From: Hydrogenothermaceae bacterium
Lineage (GTDB): Bacteria > Aquificota > Aquificia > Aquificales > Hydrogenothermaceae
Assembly (NCBI GenBank): GCA_026984355.1
Contig: JALSSG010000241.1
Location: forward strand, 1-7,467
DNA: 7,467 bases
Direction of reading: 5' to 3'
Part shown: one piece after another, positions 1-6,077 of the stretch
Position numbering within the stretch: position 1 is the stretch's first letter
How the letters are laid out: the number at the start of each line of letters is the position of its first letter
Translations under genes and position numbers: made by a program
The notes under the pieces: generated by a model
The model's database searches: none
What the model was told of the DNA's origin: nothing
Seen by the model: only the letters and a program-made list of their open reading frames with translations

Positions 1-65
1 ATTGAGTAAATGTCTTTTTCATATGTTCTTAAGTATTGAGTTAATGTTTCTACAGATGCTGGCAT
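1..65 (-). CDS. N-terminus of an unidentified protein (3' end outside window)
   Basis: Read on the - strand, an ATG at 65-63 opens a frame with no stop through the window edge, beginning MPASVETLTQ and giving 21 full codons. An AAGGAG Shine-Dalgarno sequence (+ strand CTCCTT at 73-78) lies 7 nt before the ATG, which is nearly ideal and is the main reason to believe this is a real start. The peptide is hydrophilic, with no signal peptide or membrane segment in the visible part. It is divergent from uvrB, about 96 bp away start to start. I do not recognise the protein: 21 residues are too few for a family call and no function is offered. Confidence 0.7.
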   Translation of the reverse strand, partial: MPASVETLTQYLRTYEKDIYS

Positions 66-158
66 ATTTTTTCTCCTTAATAAAAAGTTTAAATTAAAAA
101 AATGAAATCTACAATAATTGGAAATATATTATTAAGCTAAAAATTAAAATCAGGGTGA
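66..158. promoter_or_regulatory. Divergent intergenic region with candidate promoters
   Basis: This very AT-rich gap separates two diverging genes and must hold the promoters of both. For the - strand gene, TTGTAG (114-109) and TAAACT (91-86) are separated by 17 nt, a partial sigma-70-type match (3/6 and 4/6 to consensus) placed just before the AAGGAG site. For uvrB, a TATTAT at 127-132 could serve as a -10 box, with a poor -35 (ATGAAA, 102-107, 19-nt spacing). In DNA this AT-rich such matches arise easily by chance. I see no convincing inverted-repeat operator; in particular no LexA-type SOS box could be recognised in front of uvrB. Confidence 0.35.
152..158 (+). promoter_or_regulatory. Ribosome binding site of uvrB
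   Basis: AGGGTGA precedes the uvrB start. Its GGTGA (154-158) matches the 3' part of the full anti-Shine-Dalgarno complement AGGAGGTGA. It sits 3 nt before the ATG at 162 but directly abuts the in-frame GTG at 159, leaving no spacer for the latter. This favours ATG 162 as the start. Confidence 0.55.
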
Positions 159-161
159 GTG

Positions 162-2150
162 ATGGGAAAAAGTCCTTTTAAATTAGTTTCAGAATTTGAA
201 CCTAAGGGTGACCAACCAAAAGCTATAAATCAGCTTTATAAAAATCTTAAAGATGGTATAAATGAACAGGTTTTACTTGGAGCTACAGGGACAGGAAAAA
301 CTTTTACTATAGCTAATGTTATTGAAAAGTATGGAAAGCCTACACTTGTTATATCTCACAATAAAACTCTTGCGGCACAGCTTTATAGAGAGCTAAAGGA
401 ATTGTTTCCTGATAATGCTGTAGAATATTTCGTTTCTTATTATGATTATTACCAGCCAGAAGCTTATCTTCCAGAAAAAGACCTTTATATAGAAAAAGAT
501 AGTTCAATTAATGATGCTATAGATAGATTAAGGCACTCTGCTACAAGAAGTCTAATAGAACGACCTGATACTATTGTGGTAGCTTCTGTATCTTGTATAT
601 ACGGTCTTGGAACACCAGAATTTTATGAAAAATTAAGATTACATCTTTATGTAGGACAGGAATTAGATAGACAAAAACTTTTAAAAAAGTTAGTTGAGCT
701 TCAATATACAAGAGATGATTTTTCTTTCAAAAGGGGAACTTTTTGTGTAAAAGGTGATACTGTTGAGATTATTCCTTCTCACACTGAAGATGTGATTGTT
801 AGGGTAGAATTTTTTGGAGATGAGATAGAAAATATAACAGAGTTAGACCTGTTTAACAGAAATATAAAAAGAAGATTAGAGAGAACTGTTATTTTCCCTG
901 CAAGTCATTATGTAATACCAAGACCAGATATGATAGATGCTATAAAGCATATAAAAGAGGATTTAGAGAAAGAGGTTTATGAATTTAAAAAGGCTGGAAA
1001 GGAAATTGAGGCTAATCGTTTATGGCAGAGGACAAACTATGATATTGAAATGATGTTAGAACTTGGAACATGTAAAGGCATAGAAAACTATTCAAGATAT
1101 TTTGACGGTAGAAGTCCCGGAGAACCTCCATATACACTTATTGATTATTTTCCAGAAGATTTTCTTTTGATAGTAGATGAATCTCATGTCACGATTCCTC
1201 AAATAAGAGCTATGTATAATGGAGATAGAAGAAGAAAAGAAAACCTTGTTAGATATGGCTGGCGTATGAAGTCTGCCTATGACAATAGACCTTTAAAGTT
1301 TGAAGAGTTTCTAAGAAAGATACAAAAAGCTATATATGTTTCAGCCACACCTGCTGAGTGGGAAATTAATAGAAGTAAGGGAGTTATAGTTGAGCAGATA
1401 ATTAGACCTACAGGCCTTTTAGACCCAGAGATTGAAGTTAGACCTACTGAAGGTCAGATTGATAATCTTGTAAGTGAAATCTGGAATATAAAACAGAGAG
1501 GAGAAAGGGCAATAGTGATAACCCTTACAAAGAAAATGGCTGAACATCTTGCTGATTATCTACAGGAAAGAGATATAAAGGCTGTTTATCTACATTCTGA
1601 GATTGATACTATAGAAAGGGCAAAAATTATAAAAGAACTAAGAGAAGGAAAGTATGATGTTGTAGTTGGTGTAAATCTCCTTAGAGAAGGTCTTGATATG
1701 CCTGAAGTATCATTAGTTGCTATACTTGATGCAGATAAACAGGGATTTCTAAGGTCTAAAACTGCGCTAATTCAGATAATAGGTAGAGCTGCAAGAAACG
1801 TTAATGGAAAAGCTATCCTGTATGCAGATAAAATAACTCCTGCTATAGAAGAGACTATAGAAGAAACAAAGAGAAGAAGACAAATTCAGGAAGCATATAA
1901 TAAAAAACATGGTATTGTACCAAAAACAGTATCTAAGGAGGTTAAAGATTTAATAGCATTAGAAGATATAGGAATAATAGAAATGTATGAAGACCTTCCA
2001 GAGTATATAGAAAATGAAGAAGATTTAATGAAAGAAATTGAGAAATTAGAAAAGCAGATGTGGGAGCATGCGAAAAATTGGGAATTTGAAAAAGCTGCAG
2101 AACTGAGAGATAAAATAGAAAAACTTAGAAAGTTGATTGGTGTTGTTTAG
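162..2150 (+). CDS. uvrB: UvrB, excinuclease ABC subunit B
   Basis: UvrB is the damage-verifying helicase-like subunit of UvrABC nucleotide excision repair. It is loaded by UvrA, clamps a strand at the lesion, then recruits UvrC for incision, in the cytoplasm. The 662-residue product has full family length. Counted from the ATG, the Walker A motif GATGTGKT is at 40-47, the Tyr-rich beta-hairpin that wedges the strands (YYDYYQPEAY) at about 93-102, Walker B with DESH at 339-342, helicase motif VSATP at 393-397, and arginine-finger motif VI QIIGRAARN at 538-546. A C-terminal UVR helical hairpin (about 622-657) would contact UvrC. No motif is missing or altered. An in-frame GTG at 159 would add one residue; ATG 162 is preferred for ribosome-site spacing. 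It is probably monocistronic, since the next gene is convergent and overlaps its 3' end by 26 bp. Confidence 0.97.
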   Translation: MGKSPFKLVSEFEPKGDQPKAINQLYKNLKDGINEQVLLGATGTGKTFTIANVIEKYGKPTLVISHNKTLAAQLYRELKELFPDNAVEYFVSYYDYYQPEAYLPEKDLYIEKDSSINDAIDRLRHSATRSLIERPDTIVVASVSCIYGLGTPEFYEKLRLHLYVGQELDRQKLLKKLVELQYTRDDFSFKRGTFCVKGDTVEIIPSHTEDVIVRVEFFGDEIENITELDLFNRNIKRRLERTVIFPASHYVIPRPDMIDAIKHIKEDLEKEVYEFKKAGKEIEANRLWQRTNYDIEMMLELGTCKGIENYSRYFDGRSPGEPPYTLIDYFPEDFLLIVDESHVTIPQIRAMYNGDRRRKENLVRYGWRMKSAYDNRPLKFEEFLRKIQKAIYVSATPAEWEINRSKGVIVEQIIRPTGLLDPEIEVRPTEGQIDNLVSEIWNIKQRGERAIVITLTKKMAEHLADYLQERDIKAVYLHSEIDTIERAKIIKELREGKYDVVVGVNLLREGLDMPEVSLVAILDADKQGFLRSKTALIQIIGRAARNVNGKAILYADKITPAIEETIEETKRRRQIQEAYNKKHGIVPKTVSKEVKDLIALEDIGIIEMYEDLPEYIENEEDLMKEIEKLEKQMWEHAKNWEFEKAAELRDKIEKLRKLIGVV

Positions 2151-5010
2151 AATATTTTTCCTCTAAAAGTTCTAAAAGAGTTTTAAAGAATTTTTTTGCC
2201 AGCTTTTTATCTCTTGGTTTTTCAAATAGCTTTATAAAAATACTGTCTAATTTTTCATCTCCATATAGTTTTCCAATATATTCTCTATTTTTTACAATCT
2301 GATTTAGGTTTTCTTTTCTTCCTTTAACTCCAAGTAGAAAATCATAAATACCAAGGAACATAGCCTTAAGAAATGATTTTTTGTTTTTTAATTTATCGTA
2401 ATTTGTCAGCAGGTGTTTTATACTAGCTTCAAAATTAAATTCTTCTAGCTTTTCCTCTATCAAAAATATATTTCTACTGTAGTAGTATATAGAAGGAATT
2501 GAGTTTAAAAAACCGCCAGTTGAACGACCTACTTTGTGGTATATATGTGTGAAAGGAGTATATAAGAAAAATATATTTTCATTTATAACTCTATATAAGA
2601 AATAATTATCCTCAAAGTATAAAAAGAAGTCTTCATCCCAGTATCCTATTTTTTCTATAGTATCAGCTCTCATCAGAATATTAGCTCCAGAAATTACCTT
2701 CGGTTTTTTTATAATATCTGGTCTATCTGGTACTCCTTTTAAATCAATTCTTATTCCATCATAATGTATATTTTCTCTATGATAAAAATCTTTTATCTTA
2801 CAGGAAACAATAGGTGAATTATATATTTTTGATGTTTTTAACATCTCTTCTAATGTATTTTCTACTGCTGTAGTGTCAGGATTTAAAATCCATATATAAC
2901 TTGCTTTGTTTTTCTTTGCTACTTTTATTCCTAAGTTGTTTCCTCCACTAAATCCAAGATTTTCTTTTGATTTTATTAGGACAATATCTCTATTAAATTT
3001 TAGGTGTATATTATCTATATCTTCTTCCATGTTTAAAGATACATTAAATCCTTCATTTTTTAACATCTGATAAAGAGATTTTATATATGTATCTTCTTCA
3101 GAGTTATCTACTACCACAATTGAAAGGTTTTTGAAGGTTTGATTATATAATGATTTTATATTTTCAAATATGTGGTCTACTGTTTTATAATTAACTAAAA
3201 TAACTGCTACTTTTTCATTATCTAAATTGGTTTTATTTAAATCTGGTCTATGGCTTTCTATTTTGAACATATACTTATACTTTTCTCCTACTGGTATGAA
3301 CCAGTCTATGTTCCATAACTCATTTGGGTGGGGAACATTACCATATCCATAGTATTTAATAAGTTTGTCTGCAAGTTTGTTTGTACTTTCCTGTACTAAC
3401 TTTTCTGCACTTTCTTCTTTTAGGGTATTAAACGATTCATGTCCTTTATGGTATATAAAAGTATCTATAGCTATTTTTAGTTTGTATCCGTTCTCTCTTA
3501 ACCTCCATGAAAACTCAAGGTCATCATTTCCTAAAAATAATTCTTCATCAAGATATCCTATCTTTTCTAATATTTCTCTTCTGGTAATGATACAAAAACC
3601 TAACAGTAATTTACTTTCTATACTTTTTCCATAATTTTTATCTTTTATATAAAGATAAATCAGTTCTTCATCTGGCAGGTTAAATTCTGATATTTCCTTA
3701 CAGTAAAGATAAAAGTTCTGATATAGAGCTGAATAGTTAGATATTGGAGCAACAGCTCCTGTATCTTCTGATGTAAAATGTTTTTGTAAAGACTCTATCC
3801 ATCCTTTATAAACTACTGTATCTGGATTTAGAAATATAACATAAGGATTTTTGGAAGCTTTTATTCCAATATTAACAGCTTTAGAATATCCATAATTTTC
3901 AAGGTTAAAAATTAGCTTTACATTTTTATGATTTATCTTTTTTAAGATGTTTCTTGTGTTATCTGTAGAGGCATTATCTACTATGATAACCTCATCATCT
4001 TCTTCTATAGAAGAAAGAACAGAGCTTAGATATTTATCTAATACATTTTCACAGTTATAAGTAACAGTTATTATGCTTACAGGTTGTCTTTTTTCTTTTT
4101 TGTATAAACTTATGTTGTAAGTTTTGGCATTTTGTATCAGATTTTGTAATCTATTTTTTTTATCTTCATCTTTTAAAGACATATAGCTGTTTAGCTTTAG
4201 AAAACCATATATAAATATACTTAGCTGTTTTAATTTTTCTTTGTATGTTAAAGGAAATTCTGTATTAAAAAAGTTATGTGTAATAAAAAAGAAGGTTTCT
4301 TTAAAACCTCTTAAAGCTATATCTGGATTACACTGCTCATTTTCTCTAGTAAGTCTAAACAAAGATAAAGGTTTGCTGATATAGGCTACCTTTCCAGTTC
4401 TTGCTAACATAATCCACATAAACCAATCTGAATTTACTTTAAATTCAAGGTCTTCTATTTTGAAAAGGTCAAAGTATACATCTTTTTTTCTAAACATATA
4501 TGTTGAAAATTCTCCACCATAGTTAAATAAATCTTTTAAACTTTTAATTACAAAAGATTTTCCATCAACTATTGTATCTTCTTCAAAAAGTCTAACTTTG
4601 AACATAAACAGATTATTTAGCTCTTTAAGATTGTAATCTACTGCTCTTCTCATTGAAGTGGCAAGTTTTACTTCTGGATATCTATCTAAATAATAAGATA
4701 GCTTTTCTAAGGCATCAGGAAGTAAAATATCATCATCAGCAAGCCATTTTATATAATCTCCTTTGGCTTTTTCAAAAAGTGCTCTGTAATTACCTGTTGA
4801 ACCTAGGTTTTTTTTATTCTTTACATACTTGATAAAAGGATATTTGGTCAAATATCCCTTTATAGCATTATAATTTTCTTCACTTTCTGGATTGTCATCA
4901 CCTATTATAATTTCATCTGGAAGTCTTGTTTGATTTAGTACGCTTTCTAAAGCCTGTTTTAAATAATAAGGTCTGTTATAAGTTGGAATAAGAACACTTA
5001 TAGTTGACAT
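2125..5010 (-). CDS. Three-domain family-2 glycosyltransferase (961 aa)
   Basis: The protein carries three GT-A fold, family-2 glycosyltransferase domains, which transfer sugars from nucleotide-sugar donors in the cytoplasm, often at the membrane face. Domain 1 (about 1-230) has the IPTYNRP opening, GDDN (37-40), the metal-binding ADDD (91-94) and DWFMWI (195-200). Domain 2 (about 309-560) has VTYNC, VDNASTD (344-350), LNPDT (394-398) and a NDDLEFSWRL acceptor-side motif (495-504). Domain 3 (about 600-840) has LVNYKT, VDNSEED (634-640), LNPDT (709-713), FFLYFED (795-801) and HKVGRS (825-830). Domains 2 and 3 look like the rhamnosyltransferase/WbbL-type (COG1216) branch; domain 1 is a different branch. 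The tail (about 845-900) resembles the helical end of that branch. No signal peptide or clear membrane helix is seen. The start ATG (5010-5008) directly precedes the domain 1 first strand and has only a weak AGGT upstream. It lies 27 bp after a truncated GT2. Donor and acceptor sugars are unknown. Confidence 0.9.
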   Translation of the reverse strand: MSTISVLIPTYNRPYYLKQALESVLNQTRLPDEIIIGDDNPESEENYNAIKGYLTKYPFIKYVKNKKNLGSTGNYRALFEKAKGDYIKWLADDDILLPDALEKLSYYLDRYPEVKLATSMRRAVDYNLKELNNLFMFKVRLFEEDTIVDGKSFVIKSLKDLFNYGGEFSTYMFRKKDVYFDLFKIEDLEFKVNSDWFMWIMLARTGKVAYISKPLSLFRLTRENEQCNPDIALRGFKETFFFITHNFFNTEFPLTYKEKLKQLSIFIYGFLKLNSYMSLKDEDKKNRLQNLIQNAKTYNISLYKKEKRQPVSIITVTYNCENVLDKYLSSVLSSIEEDDEVIIVDNASTDNTRNILKKINHKNVKLIFNLENYGYSKAVNIGIKASKNPYVIFLNPDTVVYKGWIESLQKHFTSEDTGAVAPISNYSALYQNFYLYCKEISEFNLPDEELIYLYIKDKNYGKSIESKLLLGFCIITRREILEKIGYLDEELFLGNDDLEFSWRLRENGYKLKIAIDTFIYHKGHESFNTLKEESAEKLVQESTNKLADKLIKYYGYGNVPHPNELWNIDWFIPVGEKYKYMFKIESHRPDLNKTNLDNEKVAVILVNYKTVDHIFENIKSLYNQTFKNLSIVVVDNSEEDTYIKSLYQMLKNEGFNVSLNMEEDIDNIHLKFNRDIVLIKSKENLGFSGGNNLGIKVAKKNKASYIWILNPDTTAVENTLEEMLKTSKIYNSPIVSCKIKDFYHRENIHYDGIRIDLKGVPDRPDIIKKPKVISGANILMRADTIEKIGYWDEDFFLYFEDNYFLYRVINENIFFLYTPFTHIYHKVGRSTGGFLNSIPSIYYYSRNIFLIEEKLEEFNFEASIKHLLTNYDKLKNKKSFLKAMFLGIYDFLLGVKGRKENLNQIVKNREYIGKLYGDEKLDSIFIKLFEKPRDKKLAKKFFKTLLELLEEKYSKQHQSTF
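2170..2197 (+). terminator. Weak terminator-like hairpin after uvrB
   Basis: Twenty bases after the uvrB stop, TTCTAAAA (2170-2177) can pair with TTTT (2181-2184) plus AGAA (2187-2190), with a two-base AA bulge and a GAG loop, followed directly by seven T residues. The layout is that of an intrinsic terminator, but the stem has a single G-C pair and would be unstable. It lies inside the 3' coding end of the opposing glycosyltransferase gene, so codon constraints may explain it. It is a tentative call. Confidence 0.22.
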
Positions 5011-5037
5011 ATTTTTTTACCTGTAGGATTTATTTGA

Positions 5038-5886
5038 TTAATTGACTTTTCGGTTTAAATAATGTGATGATGAATTTGTGTATTTTTTTATTTTCTCCAG
5101 CAATTTTTTATTTTTTTCAATATCATCAATGTTTTTTTTCATTTTTTCTGTTATAGATTTTATTTTTTCATCTTTTAATAATTCATTTAAAAGATTTATA
5201 TGAAGTATAAATGATGATATCCATAGATTATATAGATTTTTTTCTTTTGCATAACTGTATTCTCTTAGGAGGATTTCCATAGATGAAATTATCAGCTTTT
5301 TTCTATGTATTTTGGAAGTATTATTTCCATGCCATCTATATTTTAATACTGGAGTTTTATATAGATAAAATTTGTACTTTTTTGATAATCTAATCCATAA
5401 ATCCCAATCTTCTATATAACTACCTACTGTAAACATACCAATATCTAATATATGTTTTTTCCTGATGATAGTTGCGTTTATGGGTATATAGTTCCCAAGT
5501 AAAAGGGATGAGTACTTTCCAAAATCTTTTTTTATATCAAATTCTCTATAATAGGTTGTTAAATCTAAGAAGAACTCAAAAAAGTTCTCTTTCTTCTCAT
5601 AAGAAGCTTCCATTGACGATGATAAAAAGACTTTTTTTGAATATTTATCTATAAACTCAGCATCTGCACAGACCATACAGTATTCTTCATTAAGATTTTC
5701 TATTATGCTCAGAAGTTTTTCAACAAGGTTAGGTTTTTGTACATCATCTTGAGCTAAAGTAACTATATATTCTCCATTTGAGACTGATATTCCTCTATTT
5801 ACAGCATATGATACTCCTTTGTTTTCTTGATAAAAGTATTTAAAATTTATGAACCTTTCTTTACTAAATATATATGAAACAGGTTT
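5038..5886 (-). pseudogene. GT2 glycosyltransferase remnant lacking its N-terminus
   Basis: An open - strand frame of 282 codons runs from a stop at 5889-5887 to the TAA at 5040-5038. From roughly its 8th codon it reads as the middle and end of a family-2 glycosyltransferase: YQENKGVSYAVN (19-30), the AQDD metal site (45-48), EDWDLWIRL (159-167) and a YRWHGNN tail motif (183-189). The usual first 45-55 residues, with the xPTYN strand and the DDGSTD nucleotide-binding loop, are absent. Upstream the DNA instead encodes an acetyltransferase fragment on the other strand, so a simple frameshift does not explain the loss. The first ATG (5676-5674) lies downstream of the AQDD site, has no convincing ribosome site, and would give only 212 residues without the donor-binding half. 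The remainder has no stops, suggesting recent damage or an assembly join. It precedes the 961-residue GT by 27 bp and was probably in its operon. Confidence 0.75.
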
Positions 5887-6067
5887 TTACAATTTAGGAT
5901 TTGATATGTGTCATTTTGATGTAAGAAAAGAAAATGAAAAAGTTGTTAAATTTCATCAAAGGTTTGGTGCAAAAATTGTAGATGAAGATAGTGATAATTT
6001 TTATTTTGAGATTTATAAAAAGCATTATGAGGCTATTAAACCAAAGTACAAAAGATACCTTCCTTAA
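5849..6067 (+). pseudogene. GNAT-like N-acetyltransferase C-terminal fragment
   Basis: A 72-codon + strand frame ends in TAA at 6065-6067. From about codon 10 it reads like the C-terminal third of a GNAT acetyltransferase (acetyl-CoA to amino transfer; in glycan loci usually acting on an amino sugar). The segment LGFDMCHFDVRKEN is followed by VVKFHQRFGAKIVDED, the N-x(6)-F-x(3)-G pattern of GNAT motif B, then a FYFEI strand and a basic KPKYKRYLP tail. The acetyl-CoA-binding motif A (R/Q-x-x-G-x-G/A) and the preceding strands, about 80-100 residues in the family, are missing. The ATG at 5849 has no ribosome site and lies inside the opposite-strand GT2 frame, so its first codons are probably not part of the original gene. 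It is the only + strand fragment in an otherwise - strand locus, and ends 10 bp from the convergent methyltransferase stop. The family call is from motif memory, moderately sure. Confidence 0.6.
5865..5890. other. Recombination or assembly junction between two decapitated genes
   Basis: Left of this interval the - strand reads as a GT2 interior; right of it the + strand reads as a GNAT interior. GT2 similarity fades at about 5868 and GNAT similarity begins at about 5870-5882, so the switch falls within about 25 bp. I see no insertion sequence, terminal repeat, target-site duplication or att-like repeat, and no conspicuous microhomology. The exact breakpoint cannot be fixed without the intact parent genes. 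Confidence 0.6.
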
Positions 6068-6077
6068 ACTGTATTTA

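Noticed and set aside
3365..3634. An 89-codon open frame on the + strand
   Set aside because: It lies wholly antisense to the second GT2 domain of the 961-residue glycosyltransferase, has no ribosome site, and its Ser/Phe/Leu-rich composition is typical of a shadow frame.
5098..5150. Several T6-T8 runs as a possible terminator or regulatory tract
   Set aside because: On the coding strand they are lysine codons in the Lys-rich C-terminal helix of the GT2 remnant, and there is no adjacent stable stem.
5472..5654. A 60-codon open frame on the + strand
   Set aside because: It is antisense to the conserved GT2 remnant, with low-complexity composition and no recognisable motif or ribosome site.
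5038..5676. Treating the ATG-initiated 212-residue frame as a complete small gene
   Set aside because: Clear GT2 sequence, including the AQDD metal motif, continues 70 codons upstream of this ATG, so the ATG is internal and the product would lack the donor-binding half.
6068..6077. A bidirectional terminator between the GNAT fragment and the methyltransferase
   Set aside because: The gap is only 10 bp, and I could not find a hairpin with a T tract in or around it.
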